A DNA stretch of 64,000 nt, taken from the NCBI RefSeq assembly GCF_001314995.1, contig NZ_CP012938.1, positions 1,426,001 to 1,490,000 on the forward strand. The letters are read 5' to 3'. Positions 9,790 to 19,381 of this stretch are shown here, one piece after another (the first letter of the stretch is position 1; each line of letters starts with the position of its first letter). The stretch comes from Bacteroides ovatus. GTDB taxonomy: Bacteria > Bacteroidota > Bacteroidia > Bacteroidales > Bacteroidaceae. A model generated the notes under the pieces. The model ran no database searches. It had not been told where the DNA came from and worked only from the letters and a program-made list of their open reading frames with translations. The position numbers were made by a program, and so were the translations under genes.

Positions 9790-10515
9790 ATGAAAACGAC
9801 GATTAACAAAAAATGGGGAGTAATAATAGTAGCATTATTACTGACAGGGTTTGCTCCATCCGCAATGTTGGCGCAAGATAAAGTGGAAGCTTCCGTTGGA
9901 GCCGATCTGGTGAGTGGTTACATCTGGCGTGGCCAGGATTTAGGCGGAGTTAGTATTCAGCCTTCATTGGGAATCGCTTACAAGGGTTTCTCACTCGGAG
10001 CATGGGGATCGGTAGGGTTCGAATCGACAGATACGAAAGAGTTCGATTTAACTCTCGGTTATTCGACAGGTGGTTTTAGCGTTTCAGTGACGGATTATTG
10101 GTTTAATACCCAAGTAGCAACTAACAAGTATTTTAAATACGGAGCTCATTCAACGGCTCATGTATTTGAAGCACAAGTCGGATATGACTTCGGACCACTG
10201 GCAGTCAACTGGTATACAAATTTTGCAGGTGCCGACGGCGTGAAAGAAAATGGCAAAAGAGCTTATTCTTCTTACCTCGCACTTAGCGCACCATTCAAAT
10301 TGGGAGGTCTCGACTGGACAGTAGATTTAGGTATGGTTCCTTGGGAGACAACTTTCTACAATGGCTATACAAGTGGTTTCTGCATATCAGATGTAAGTCT
10401 CGGAGCTTCCAAGGATATCAAAATCACAGATTCCTTCTCCGTTCCGGCATTTGCCAAGGTATCTGTCAATCCACGGACAGAAGGAGCCTACTTCGCATTC
10501 GGATTAAGTTTTTAA
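9790..10515 (+). CDS. Outer-membrane beta-barrel protein (TorF/Gcw_chp-like)
   Basis: A 241-residue exported protein. A signal peptide ends at about residue 28 (SAMLAQ), followed by alternating beta strands and a C-terminal aromatic residue typical of outer-membrane barrels (ending LSF). The early segment DLVSGYIWRGQDLGG resembles the TorF-family/Gcw_chp porin-like domain. It sits 72 nt behind dapL and 144 nt before the P-II gene. Its place in a nitrogen island makes a role in nitrogen-compound entry possible, but nothing in the sequence names a substrate. No TAnnTTTG box was seen in front of it. Confidence 0.75.
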   Translation: MKTTINKKWGVIIVALLLTGFAPSAMLAQDKVEASVGADLVSGYIWRGQDLGGVSIQPSLGIAYKGFSLGAWGSVGFESTDTKEFDLTLGYSTGGFSVSVTDYWFNTQVATNKYFKYGAHSTAHVFEAQVGYDFGPLAVNWYTNFAGADGVKENGKRAYSSYLALSAPFKLGGLDWTVDLGMVPWETTFYNGYTSGFCISDVSLGASKDIKITDSFSVPAFAKVSVNPRTEGAYFAFGLSF

Positions 10516-10659
10516 GAGAGAGAATTTAGAATATCAAAGAGCGTATAGGGATCGGGTAGTTAGAGTTTAGATTTTATCGGTTTGTTGTATGGTAACCTAC
10601 TATGGCTGCCACACCCTATACCTCTTTCTTTTACAGGTCAACACTAATATTTAAGGTAT
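10516..10659. other. Spacer with long-range inverted repeat before the P-II gene
   Basis: GTATAGGG (10543-10550) is complementary to CCCTATAC (10614-10621), followed by a pyrimidine-rich CTCTTTCTTTT. This could be a weak terminator or leader structure between the outer-membrane gene and glnB. No consensus promoter was identified. Confidence 0.35.
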
Positions 10660-11016
10660 ATGAAAAAGATTGAAGCTATTATCCGTAAAACCAAATTCGA
10701 GGACGTGAAAACAGCTCTCCTCGAAGCGGACATCGAATGGTTCTCTTACTACGATGTAAGAGGCATTGGAAAAGCCCGGGAAGCCCGTATCTATCGCGGT
10801 GTTATGTACGACACAAGTTCTATCGAACGTATCCTGATCTCTATTATAGTACGCGACAAGAATGCAGAAAAGACCGTACAAGCTATTCTAAAATCCGCAC
10901 ACACGGGAGAAATCGGAGACGGACGTATTTTCGTTATTCCTATTGAAGACGCCATCCGCATCCGTACCGGCGAGAGAGGAGATATCGCACTCTACAACGC
11001 AGAACAAGAAAGATAA
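10660..11016 (+). CDS. glnB/glnK: Nitrogen regulatory protein P-II
   Basis: Trimeric sensor of 2-oxoglutarate, ATP/ADP and glutamine state, 118 residues. It opens MKKIEAIIRKTKFEDVK as P-II proteins do, has the T-loop region IYRGVMYD with Tyr50 near the classical uridylylated Tyr51, and the C-terminal TGEIGDGRIFVIPIEDAIRIRTGE B- and C-loop region. It stands 48 nt before amtB, the usual GlnK-AmtB pairing, so control of ammonium channel gating is the expected role. Because the T-loop differs from the enterobacterial sequence, uridylylation is not assured. Confidence 0.95.
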   Translation: MKKIEAIIRKTKFEDVKTALLEADIEWFSYYDVRGIGKAREARIYRGVMYDTSSIERILISIIVRDKNAEKTVQAILKSAHTGEIGDGRIFVIPIEDAIRIRTGERGDIALYNAEQER

Positions 11017-11064
11017 CTCTTTCTCCCCAACAGCTATCCGTATAACTAATAATGTAAAATCATC

Positions 11065-12453
11065 ATGAGTAGACATATTATATATGCCATTTCCAAAATT
11101 GGAATCATGGCAGCCATCATTATGGCCTGTTTATTTGCTCCCAGTGCTTATGCACAAGACACTGTAAAATTATCAGAAGAGATAACAATTGTAGAAGAAA
11201 CTCCTGTTCTCAACAGCGGCAACACAGCTTGGCTTATCGTAGCTACCATTCTCGTTTTATTAATGAGTATCCCCGGTATCGCATTGTTCTATGGCGGATT
11301 GGTACGCCAGAAAAATATATTGAGTATCATCATGCAGACATTACTCATTGTCGGTGTAGTCAGTATATTATGGGTCGCTTTCGGTTATAGTTGGGCATTC
11401 GGTACCAGTTTTATGGAATCAGGCAATCCGTTGGGAGCCATTATAGGAGGATTCGACAAAGCATTCCTCCACGGAATCACCATCAATACGTTAACAACCG
11501 GGGATATTCCCGAACTGACATTCGTCATGTTCCAATGTATGTTCGCCATCATCACGCCTGCACTTATCCTGGGAGCATTTGCCGAAAGAATCAAATTCTC
11601 CGGATACATGGTATTTATTATCCTCTGGGTAATATTGGCTTACTTCCCGATGGCACATTGGGTATGGGGAGGCGGATTCCTTCAGCAAATGGGAGCCATC
11701 GATTTTGCCGGTGGTACGGTAGTGCATATCAATGCCGGAATTTCAGCCCTTGTTATGGCAATCATGCTGGGGAAAAGAGAGGATTACCGGATCGGTCACC
11801 CGATTACTCCGCATAACATCACCTTCGTATTCATGGGAACGTCTTTCCTGTGGTTGGGATGGTTTGGATTCAATGCAGGAAGTGGCTTGGCCGCCGACGG
11901 ACTTGCAGCCAACGCTTTCATGGTAACGCATATTGCCACAGCTGTTGCAGCAGTCACTTGGATGCTTATTGACTGGTTCTGCAATAAAAAACCGACAACG
12001 GTAGGTGCATGTACAGGCGCAGTGGCCGGATTGGTTGCCATTACCCCGGCAGCGGGCACGGTAGATTTATTGGGTGCTTTCTTTATCGGTCTGATTACTC
12101 CGGTTATCTGCTTTTTCATGGTAGCGGTAGTGAAGCCCAAATTCAAATACGACGACGCACTCGACGCGTTCGGGGTACACGGAATCGGTGGTATCGTAGG
12201 TTCTATTCTTACCGGAGTCTTTGCCACTCAATATATCACTGGTGAAGGCGGCGTAGAAGGAGCTCTTTATGGTGACTGGCATCAGTTGTGGGTGCAGATT
12301 GTCGCAACAGTAGTCTCTATCTTATTCAGTGCGGTCATCACTTTTGTTCTTTACAAAATTGTGGATTCACTCATCGGTATCCGCGTCGACAGACGGGTGG
12401 AAGAAGAGGGACTTGACATCTATGAACATGGAGAATCCGCATACAACAGTTAA
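11065..12453 (+). CDS. amtB: Ammonium transporter with N-terminal signal peptide
   Basis: Inner-membrane channel for ammonium/ammonia, 462 residues with about 11 hydrophobic segments after a signal peptide ending SAYAQD near residue 32. The pore twin histidines are present at His221 (VVHINAG) and His372 (GVHGIGG). Motifs such as GGLVRQKN, MAHWVWGGGF and FNAGSGLAADG are diagnostic of Amt/Rh proteins. It follows glnB by 48 nt and precedes the GSIII gene by 46 nt, forming a sensing, uptake and assimilation unit. Confidence 0.97.
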   Translation: MSRHIIYAISKIGIMAAIIMACLFAPSAYAQDTVKLSEEITIVEETPVLNSGNTAWLIVATILVLLMSIPGIALFYGGLVRQKNILSIIMQTLLIVGVVSILWVAFGYSWAFGTSFMESGNPLGAIIGGFDKAFLHGITINTLTTGDIPELTFVMFQCMFAIITPALILGAFAERIKFSGYMVFIILWVILAYFPMAHWVWGGGFLQQMGAIDFAGGTVVHINAGISALVMAIMLGKREDYRIGHPITPHNITFVFMGTSFLWLGWFGFNAGSGLAADGLAANAFMVTHIATAVAAVTWMLIDWFCNKKPTTVGACTGAVAGLVAITPAAGTVDLLGAFFIGLITPVICFFMVAVVKPKFKYDDALDAFGVHGIGGIVGSILTGVFATQYITGEGGVEGALYGDWHQLWVQIVATVVSILFSAVITFVLYKIVDSLIGIRVDRRVEEEGLDIYEHGESAYNS

Positions 12454-12499
12454 AACAGAGAAACTCTAACATATTTAACAACAAATCAAATCAGGTATT

Positions 12500-14689
12500 A
12501 TGTCAAAACTTAGATTCAGAGTAGTAGAGACAGCTTTCAAAAAGAAAGCTGTTGAGGTAGCAACCCCTGCCGAACGTCCTTCGGAATACTTCGGAAAGTA
12601 TGTATTCAACAAGGAAAAAATGTTCAAATACCTTCCCAGTAAGGTATACAATGCACTGATTGATGCAATTGACAACGGTGCTCCGCTAGATCGCAGCATT
12701 GCCGACGAGGTAGCTGCCGGCATGAAAAAATGGGCTGTCGAAATGGGTGTCACTCATTACACACACTGGTTTGCACCGCTGACCGAGGGCACGGCAGAAA
12801 AGCACGATGCTTTCGTCGAACATGACGGTAAAGGGGGCATGATGGAAGAATTTACAGGCAAACTGCTTGTGCAGCAGGAACCGGATGCTTCTTCTTTCCC
12901 GAATGGCGGAATCCGCAATACATTCGAAGCGCGTGGTTACAGTGCCTGGGATCCTTCATCACCTGCTTTTATTGTGGATGATACGCTTTGTATCCCAACC
13001 GTGTTTATCGCATATACCGGTGAGGCTCTCGACTATAAAGCGCCTTTATTGAAGGCTTTACGCGCCGTAGATAAAGCAGCCGTAGACGTATGTCATTATT
13101 TCAATCCGGAAGTTAAGAAAGTGGTTGCTTATCTAGGCTGGGAACAGGAATATTTCCTGATGGACGAAGGTTTATATGCCGCACGTCCGGACTTATTGCT
13201 GACCGGACGTACTTTGATGGGACATGACAGTGCCAAGAACCAACAGTTGGAAGACCACTACTTCGGTGCTATTCCCACCCGTGTGGCTGCCTTCATGAAA
13301 GACCTTGAAATTGAAGCTCTGAAACTGGGTATTCCTGTCAAGACCCGTCACAACGAAGTTGCTCCAAACCAGTTTGAGCTGGCTCCCATCTTTGAAGAAT
13401 GTAACTTGGCCAACGACCATAACTTGCTGATTATGTCATTGATGCGTAAGGTGAGCCGTCGCCACGGTTTCCGCGTACTGCTTCATGAAAAGCCATTCAA
13501 AGGTGTCAATGGTTCGGGTAAACACAACAACTGGTCTTTGGGCACTGATACAGGTATCTTATTGATGGGACCGGGCAAGACTCCGGAAGACAATCTGCGT
13601 TTTGTTACATTCGTTGTCAATACATTGATGGCAGTTTATCATCATAACGGATTACTGAAAGCTTCTATCTCCAGTGCTACCAACGCCCACCGTTTGGGAG
13701 CGAATGAAGCGCCTCCTGCAATTATCTCCTCTTTCCTTGGAAAACAGTTGTCGCAGGTATTGGATCATATCGAAAACAGTACGAAAGATGATTTAATCAG
13801 CCTTAGCGGTAAACAGGGAATGAAGTTGGATATTCCGCAGATTCCTGAATTACTGATCGATAATACAGACCGTAACCGTACTTCTCCATTTGCTTTCACT
13901 GGCAACCGCTTTGAATTCCGTGCCGTAGGTTCCGAAGCAAACTGTGCTTCTGCCATGATTGCATTGAACTCGGCCGTAGCAAATCAATTGGTGAAGTTTA
14001 AAAAGGACGTGGATGCGTTGATTGAAAAGGGAGAACCCAAAGTTTCCGCCATTCTTGAAATCATCCGCGGATATATCAAAGAATGTAAAGCCATTCATTT
14101 CGATGGTAACGGTTACAGTGACGAATGGAAGAAAGAAGCTGCCCGTCGTGGACTGGATTGTGAAACCAGTGTTCCTGTTATCTTCGACAATTACCTGAAA
14201 CCGGAAACAATTGCCATGTTCGAAGCTACCGGTGTAATGACCAAGAAAGAACTGGAAGCTCGTAACGAAGTGAAATGGGAAACTTATACGAAGAAGATTC
14301 AGATTGAGGCACGTGTATTGGGTGACTTGGCAATGAATCATATCATTCCGGTTGCCACTCAATACCAGACGGACTTAATTAATAATGTCTATAAGATGCA
14401 ATCTCTTTTCCCGGCAGAAAAGGCAGCGAAATTGTCAGCTAAGAACCTGGAGCTTATTGAAGAGATTGCCGACCGTACAGCTTTCATCAAGGAGCATGTA
14501 GATGCAATGATTGAGGCTCGTAAGGTTGCAAACAAGATAGAAAGCGAACGGGAAAAAGCCATTGCCTACCACGACACAATTGTCCCGGCACTGGAAGAAA
14601 TCCGTTATCACATCGACAAGTTGGAACTAATTGTTGACAATCAGATGTGGACGCTTCCAAAATACAGGGAACTGTTATTTGTGAGATAG
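12500..14689 (+). CDS. glnN: Type III glutamine synthetase
   Basis: ATP-dependent synthesis of glutamine from glutamate and ammonium. At 729 residues it has the large GSIII form found in Bacteroides, not the ~470-residue GSI. Conserved blocks visible are TEGTAEKHDAF, RHNEVAPNQFELAP, ANDHNLLIMSLMRKV, HEKPFKGVNGSGKHNNWSLG and the glutamate-binding region NRTSPFAFTGNRFEFRAVGS. It is the last gene of the glnB-amtB-glnN unit, and a strong terminator follows. No adenylylation-type site is expected in GSIII. Confidence 0.97.
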   Translation: MSKLRFRVVETAFKKKAVEVATPAERPSEYFGKYVFNKEKMFKYLPSKVYNALIDAIDNGAPLDRSIADEVAAGMKKWAVEMGVTHYTHWFAPLTEGTAEKHDAFVEHDGKGGMMEEFTGKLLVQQEPDASSFPNGGIRNTFEARGYSAWDPSSPAFIVDDTLCIPTVFIAYTGEALDYKAPLLKALRAVDKAAVDVCHYFNPEVKKVVAYLGWEQEYFLMDEGLYAARPDLLLTGRTLMGHDSAKNQQLEDHYFGAIPTRVAAFMKDLEIEALKLGIPVKTRHNEVAPNQFELAPIFEECNLANDHNLLIMSLMRKVSRRHGFRVLLHEKPFKGVNGSGKHNNWSLGTDTGILLMGPGKTPEDNLRFVTFVVNTLMAVYHHNGLLKASISSATNAHRLGANEAPPAIISSFLGKQLSQVLDHIENSTKDDLISLSGKQGMKLDIPQIPELLIDNTDRNRTSPFAFTGNRFEFRAVGSEANCASAMIALNSAVANQLVKFKKDVDALIEKGEPKVSAILEIIRGYIKECKAIHFDGNGYSDEWKKEAARRGLDCETSVPVIFDNYLKPETIAMFEATGVMTKKELEARNEVKWETYTKKIQIEARVLGDLAMNHIIPVATQYQTDLINNVYKMQSLFPAEKAAKLSAKNLELIEEIADRTAFIKEHVDAMIEARKVANKIESEREKAIAYHDTIVPALEEIRYHIDKLELIVDNQMWTLPKYRELLFVR

Positions 14690-14734
14690 AAAAAAAATTA
14701 TCTATTTCTTTTGTTGGTTGTTTTAAGTTTGCGG

Positions 14735-14770
14735 GGAGGAGTGCTGTGAAGCAATCCTCTTCTTTTTTTT
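14735..14770 (+). terminator. Intrinsic terminator after glnN
   Basis: Stem GAGGA-G-TGCT with AGCA-A-TCCTC around a GTGA loop, then an uninterrupted T run. Its end overlaps the stop codon of the convergent HdeD-like gene. Confidence 0.75.
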
Positions 14771-15347
14771 ATTCGATAATCTTTGCGTCTTCAATATCAT
14801 CATCGTCATGCATAACCGGAGCCTTCGGGCGGCGACGGGCAAACTTGAACCAGTTTATCAATTCGGAAAGAGAATAAACCAAACTGCTGATACCAATAAT
14901 TATAAATGCAGTATTACGCGCTCCTGTCGGATTGAACAAAGCGATGATACCCGCAATAAGAATCAGCGAAGGAATCAGATAAAAAGCTCCCGGAACGGGC
15001 ATCCACCGACGAGCCATCGACAAAGAAGCAATCTGTTGCACTCCTCCCATAATCAGGATAAATCCCAATAAAAACATCAGGACGTCTGCAAAGAATTCAG
15101 GCATCACAATCAGCCAAAGTCCGAATAATAAGCTACCGATTCCTTCTATCGGAAAACGGGGAGCTGCTTCACCTTCCGGTCTTTTCCGGCCGAAATAGCC
15201 AAAAAGGCTGATAACACCGGGAATCAAGAAGGCAACACCTACCGTAATGACAATATAGCTGGCAGCCGCATTGGGCCAAATCACGAGTACCAATCCAATC
15301 ACAAGTGCGAAGAGAATGCGAATAAGGGAATAATTCATTGTTTTCAT
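14769..15347 (-). CDS. HdeD/DUF308-family membrane protein
   Basis: A protein of about 192 residues with six hydrophobic segments, starting at the ATG of MKTMNYSLIRILF (15347); an ATG at 15338 is an alternative. A longer reading to 15434 would add a poorly supported tail. The alternating short helices with GVAFLIPGVISLFGYF, LLFGLWLIVMPEF and GIIALFNP follow the HdeD acid-resistance membrane-protein family, whose biochemical role is unclear. The C-terminus is basic then acidic (FARRRPKAP...DDDDIEDAK). It is convergent with glnN and divergent from ppk. Confidence 0.8.
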   Translation of the reverse strand: MKTMNYSLIRILFALVIGLVLVIWPNAAASYIVITVGVAFLIPGVISLFGYFGRKRPEGEAAPRFPIEGIGSLLFGLWLIVMPEFFADVLMFLLGFILIMGGVQQIASLSMARRWMPVPGAFYLIPSLILIAGIIALFNPTGARNTAFIIIGISSLVYSLSELINWFKFARRRPKAPVMHDDDDIEDAKIIE

Positions 15348-15482
15348 AAATTCTATATTTTTTAACCGAGTCTGTTCCAATACTTTTGCGAATATAAGTG
15401 TTTCTACTGATATATAAAAATAACAAATAAACATTGTAATAAGTTCGTAATAATATCGTTATGACGATTACATCTCACATTG

Positions 15483-15490
15483 ATATTTTT
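15483..15490 (+). promoter_or_regulatory. -7 box (TATTTTTG) that fixes the ppk start
   Basis: TAnnTTTG match lying downstream of a possible upstream ATG (15461) and 30 nt before the ATG at 15521, favouring the latter as the ppk start. A second box, TACTTTTG, lies at 15381-15388. Confidence 0.5.
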
Positions 15491-15520
15491 GCAGAAATTT
15501 TAAACAGTTCCTTTTTCACA

Positions 15521-17590
15521 ATGAAACAAAGCGAAATAAAAAAGAAATACCCTTATGTAGAGCGTGACATCAGTTGGATGTACTTCAACCAACATATTCT
15601 GCTGGAAGCTGCCCGCTCCGAAGTGCCACTATTGGAACGGCTCACTTTTCTTGGGATTTATTCAAATAACCTGGATGAGTTCTTTCGTGTCCGTGTAGCT
15701 ACTCTGAACCGGATTATTGAATATGCTGATAAAAACATACAGGCAGAACAAGAAACTGCCGCCTGCACTCTGAAACAAATAGGGAAGCTGCACAATCGTT
15801 ACTACAAGCAGTTTGAGGAAACATTCGCTTCCATTATGGAGGAATTGAAGAAAGAGAATATCTACGTCATCAAAGATACGGAGATGACAGACGAACAGAA
15901 AGCATTCGTCACTTCTTTCTATCGCAACAAACTGAATGGTTCTACCAACCCGCTTTTCCTCAATGGAACCCGCCCGCTGGACGATCAGACAGATGAGGAT
16001 ATTTACCTTGCCATCCGTCTGCTACGCAAAGATGAAACGGGAAAGATAAAGGAGAAAGACTATGCAGTGATTGAACTGCCGACCGAAGACTTCGGCCGTT
16101 TTATTCAATTGCCTGATTCGGATGGAAAAACATATCTCATGTTTCTTGACGACGTGATCCGTTACTGTTTACCGATGATTTTCGTCGGTATGAAGTATAC
16201 AGATTATGAAGCGTACACTTTCAAATTCACGAAAGATGCTGAAATGGAGATCGACAGTGATTTACGGACAGGGGTACTCCAGAAGATTTCCAAAGGTGTG
16301 AAAAGCCGGAAGAAAGGGGAACCGATCCGTTTCGTCTATGACGAACAAATTCCTAAAGACTTGCTGAAAAAGTTGGCCGGCCGCCTGAACGTGGATAAGA
16401 ATGACACGCGTGTAGCCGGAGGACGCTATCACAATTTCAAGGATTTGATGAAATTTCCGGTTTGCGGTCATCATGAACTGAAATATCCAGTTTGGGAACC
16501 TATTTTCAAGCCTGAACTGAATGGTATGGAAAGTCTGCTCACTTTGATTCGTCGGAAAGATCGTTCTTTACATTATCCTTATCATAGCTTCGATACTTTT
16601 ATCCGTGTGTTGCGCGAAGCTGCTATCAGTAAAGAAGTAAAAAGCATCAAGATGACGCTTTATCGCTTGGCTAAAGAGTCCAAAGTGATAAAAGCTTTAA
16701 TCTGTGCAGCCAGAAACGGGAAAAAAGTCACAGTAGTTATCGAACTGTTGGCACGTTTTGATGAAGCGTCTAATATCAACTGGAGCAAGAAAATGCAGGA
16801 TGCGGGGATTCATGTTATTTTCGGAGTAGAGGGTTTGAAAATCCATTCTAAATTGCTGTATATCGGTACTCGGCACGGAGATATCGCCTGCATCAGTACA
16901 GGAAATTTCCATGAAGGAAATGCACGCATGTATACTGACTATACCATTATGACTGCTCACCGTCCCATTGTCCGGGAAGTCAATGCCGTATTCGATTTTA
17001 TCGAAAAGCCTTATACTCCTGTTGATTTCAAAGAATTGCTCGTTTCTCCCAATGATATGCGTAAACGATTCATTGCGCTTATCAACAAAGAGATAAAAAA
17101 TAAGGAACAGGGAAAAGAGGCTTATATCCTTGCTAAAGTAAATCATATTACTGACCGTGCACTTGTTGAAAAGCTATACGAAGCCTCAACAGCGGGTGTT
17201 CAAGTGGAACTGGTAGTACGCGGTAACTGTTCTTTAGTGACAGGCGTTCCGGGTATCAGCGAGAATATACACATCAATGGTATTATCGACCGTTATCTCG
17301 AACATTCGCGCATTTTCATCTTCGCCAATGGTGGAGAAGAAAAATACTACATTGGTTCTGCCGACTGGATGCCTCGCAACCTGGATAATCGTATTGAGGT
17401 GGCGGCACCGGTCTATGATAAAGAAATTCAGGCAGATTTAAAACGAATTGTCTGCTACGGATTCCGGGATACGGCAAAAGGAAGAATTGTAGATGGTACA
17501 GGTGAGAACCGGGAAAAAGAACGGGAAGAAAACAGTGTCCCATTCCGCTCACAAGAAGAATTATATAACGAATACAAGAATACATTATGA
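15521..17590 (+). CDS. ppk: Polyphosphate kinase 1
   Basis: Reversibly transfers the ATP gamma phosphate to polyphosphate. From the ATG at 15521 it is 689 residues, the PPK1 length; the frame opens at 15461, but a promoter box inside that extension argues against it. Domain order is N-terminal helical (YVERDISWMYFNQ), head, and two phospholipase-D-like domains. The autophosphorylated histidine is His442 in KIHSKLLYIG, and the second catalytic histidine is His595 in LEHSRIF. The STGNFHEGNA and GSADWMPRNLDNR motifs match the family. ppx overlaps its stop codon (ATGA). Confidence 0.96.
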   Translation: MKQSEIKKKYPYVERDISWMYFNQHILLEAARSEVPLLERLTFLGIYSNNLDEFFRVRVATLNRIIEYADKNIQAEQETAACTLKQIGKLHNRYYKQFEETFASIMEELKKENIYVIKDTEMTDEQKAFVTSFYRNKLNGSTNPLFLNGTRPLDDQTDEDIYLAIRLLRKDETGKIKEKDYAVIELPTEDFGRFIQLPDSDGKTYLMFLDDVIRYCLPMIFVGMKYTDYEAYTFKFTKDAEMEIDSDLRTGVLQKISKGVKSRKKGEPIRFVYDEQIPKDLLKKLAGRLNVDKNDTRVAGGRYHNFKDLMKFPVCGHHELKYPVWEPIFKPELNGMESLLTLIRRKDRSLHYPYHSFDTFIRVLREAAISKEVKSIKMTLYRLAKESKVIKALICAARNGKKVTVVIELLARFDEASNINWSKKMQDAGIHVIFGVEGLKIHSKLLYIGTRHGDIACISTGNFHEGNARMYTDYTIMTAHRPIVREVNAVFDFIEKPYTPVDFKELLVSPNDMRKRFIALINKEIKNKEQGKEAYILAKVNHITDRALVEKLYEASTAGVQVELVVRGNCSLVTGVPGISENIHINGIIDRYLEHSRIFIFANGGEEKYYIGSADWMPRNLDNRIEVAAPVYDKEIQADLKRIVCYGFRDTAKGRIVDGTGENREKEREENSVPFRSQEELYNEYKNTL

Positions 17591-18510
17591 TAAGTATGAA
17601 AAAAGTTAATTATGCAGCAATAGATATAGGCTCTAATGCGGTACGACTGCTGATAAAATGTGTAAACGAGGAGAATGCGCCCGAATTAATGAGTAAGGTG
17701 CAGCTCATCCGTATTCCGTTACGGTTGGGAGAAGACGCCTTTACTGTGGGGGTTATCTCTGCAGAAAAAGAGAAGAAACTGATTCGGCTGATGAAAGCCT
17801 ACAAACAATTAATGAAGATATATGATGTGGTAGACTATCGTGCGTGTGCCACCTCTGCCATGCGTGATGCACGTAATGGTAAGGATATCGTTCAGCAGAT
17901 CGTCAAAAAGACGGGTATCCGTGTAGAAATCATCGACGGGCAGGAAGAAGCGCATATTGTTTACGACAATCATATCGAACAGTTATTTGCTTCAGGGCAA
18001 AATTACCTGTATGCAGATGTAGGAGGTGGTAGTACGGAAATCAATCTTATCAGCAACGGTGAACTGAAAAATTCCCGTTCATATAATATAGGTACGGTAC
18101 GTATGCTTAGCGGCATGGTAAAGGAAGAAGAAAAGGAAGCTTTGCGCACTGATCTGATAGGGCTTGCCACAGAATATGCCCCTATCAGTATCATCGGTTC
18201 GGGAGGAAATATTAATAAGTTATTTCGTTTAGCGGACAAGAAAGATAAAAAAGCGTCTCTCCTACCCATCGAATCACTGCAAGATATATATGAAACATTG
18301 AAAGCCCTCTCTACCGAACAACGTATTAAGCAATATAAGTTGAAACCGGACCGGGCCGATGTTATTGTTCCTGCTGCAGAAATATTTCTCGAGATAGCTA
18401 CTCATGTAAAAGCTACCGGAATTATTGTACCTACCATCGGACTGTCCGACGGTATTATAGATAGCTTATACACGCAAAACATGAACAGGTCTGATTCTCC
18501 GCAATCTTGA
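17587..18510 (+). CDS. ppx: Exopolyphosphatase / Ppx-GppA phosphatase
   Basis: Acts on polyphosphate or pppGpp, 307 residues. It has the ASKHA phosphate-binding motifs AAIDIGSNAVRLLI at the N-terminus and YADVGGGSTEINLI near residue 140, plus TSAMRDARNG. The length corresponds to the short form without the C-terminal HD-like domains of enterobacterial Ppx. Its first ATG overlaps the ppk stop codon by 4 nt, so the two are translationally coupled; the ATG at 17596 is an alternative start. Whether it prefers polyphosphate or pppGpp cannot be read here, but the ppk pairing favours polyphosphate. Confidence 0.93.
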   Translation: MISMKKVNYAAIDIGSNAVRLLIKCVNEENAPELMSKVQLIRIPLRLGEDAFTVGVISAEKEKKLIRLMKAYKQLMKIYDVVDYRACATSAMRDARNGKDIVQQIVKKTGIRVEIIDGQEEAHIVYDNHIEQLFASGQNYLYADVGGGSTEINLISNGELKNSRSYNIGTVRMLSGMVKEEEKEALRTDLIGLATEYAPISIIGSGGNINKLFRLADKKDKKASLLPIESLQDIYETLKALSTEQRIKQYKLKPDRADVIVPAAEIFLEIATHVKATGIIVPTIGLSDGIIDSLYTQNMNRSDSPQS

Positions 18511-18526
18511 TGAATGAATATATAAA

Positions 18527-18576
18527 AAAACTCCTGATACCAGTATATCCAGACTTAGTATCGGGAGTTTTTGTCT
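18527..18576 (+). terminator. Intrinsic terminator after ppx
   Basis: A 14-bp stem with one G-U pair (18527-18540 with 18558-18571) followed by TTTTTG, just after the ppx stop codon. Confidence 0.8.
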
Positions 18577-18636
18577 CATCTTGCTATAATGTATAGATTC
18601 ATCTTTAAAAGAGTTAGGTATTCGGATTTTGTTCTT

Positions 18637-18644
18637 TATATTTG
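18637..18644 (+). promoter_or_regulatory. -7 box (TATATTTG) for the GNAT gene
   Basis: TAnnTTTG match 24 nt before the ATG at 18668, downstream of the ppx terminator. Confidence 0.5.
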
Positions 18645-18667
18645 TGCAACTATATATTTGAAACAAT

Positions 18668-19315
18668 ATGGATATAAAACTTAGAATTGAGCAATCTTCG
18701 GATTATCATGAAACCGAAAACATTACACGGGAAGCATTCTGGAATCATTATTCTCCGGGATGTGACGAACATTACCTCCTTCATATTATGCGTAACCATC
18801 CTAAGTTTGTGCCGGAGCTCGATATAGTTGCAGAACATAATAACAAGATTGTCGGTAATGTTGTCTGCCTCAAATCATTTATCATGGCAGATGACGGTAA
18901 CCAATATGAGGTTTTGAGCCTGGGTCCCATTTCTGTTCTCCCCGAATACCAACAGCAGGGTATCGGAGGAAAAATGATTGCACTTACCAAAAAATTAGCT
19001 TCCGAAATGGGATTTCGTGCTATTTTACTTTGTGGTGACCCGGATTATTATCTCCGACAAGGATTCATTCCTGCCGAAACATTAGGGATTCGCACTGAAG
19101 ATAATATGTATGCTACTGCTCTTCATGTTTGTGAATTATATGATAATGCTTTAGCCAATGCAAAAGGCCGCTATATAGAAGATGAAATATATCAGATTGA
19201 TAAATCTGCTGCTAATGAGTTCGACAAACAATTTCCTCCAAAAGAAGTTGAGGTTGGAACTCCGTCACAAAAACGATTTGAGCAGCTGGTAGTAATGAGA
19301 AGAAAAGCGGTTTAG
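18668..19315 (+). CDS. GNAT-family N-acetyltransferase
   Basis: A 215-residue protein with an N-terminal GNAT domain (residues about 3-145): the pyrophosphate-binding signature PEYQQQGIGGKMI lies near residue 98, preceded by the strand LSLGPISVL and followed by FRAILLCGDPDYYLRQGF, as in the YhbS-like subgroup. The C-terminal 60 residues are polar and not recognised. It stands alone with its own promoter. The acetyl acceptor is unknown. Confidence 0.85.
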   Translation: MDIKLRIEQSSDYHETENITREAFWNHYSPGCDEHYLLHIMRNHPKFVPELDIVAEHNNKIVGNVVCLKSFIMADDGNQYEVLSLGPISVLPEYQQQGIGGKMIALTKKLASEMGFRAILLCGDPDYYLRQGFIPAETLGIRTEDNMYATALHVCELYDNALANAKGRYIEDEIYQIDKSAANEFDKQFPPKEVEVGTPSQKRFEQLVVMRRKAV

Positions 19316-19381
19316 TCCATCTTTGGTACCAAATCACATAAAGCCAAGATAATTATCGGGATAATCAAGCTTTTAATAATT

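Noticed and set aside
15461..15520. Longer N-terminus for Ppk
   Set aside because: A -7 promoter box lies inside this extension, and the family's usual N-terminus begins at the ATG at 15521.
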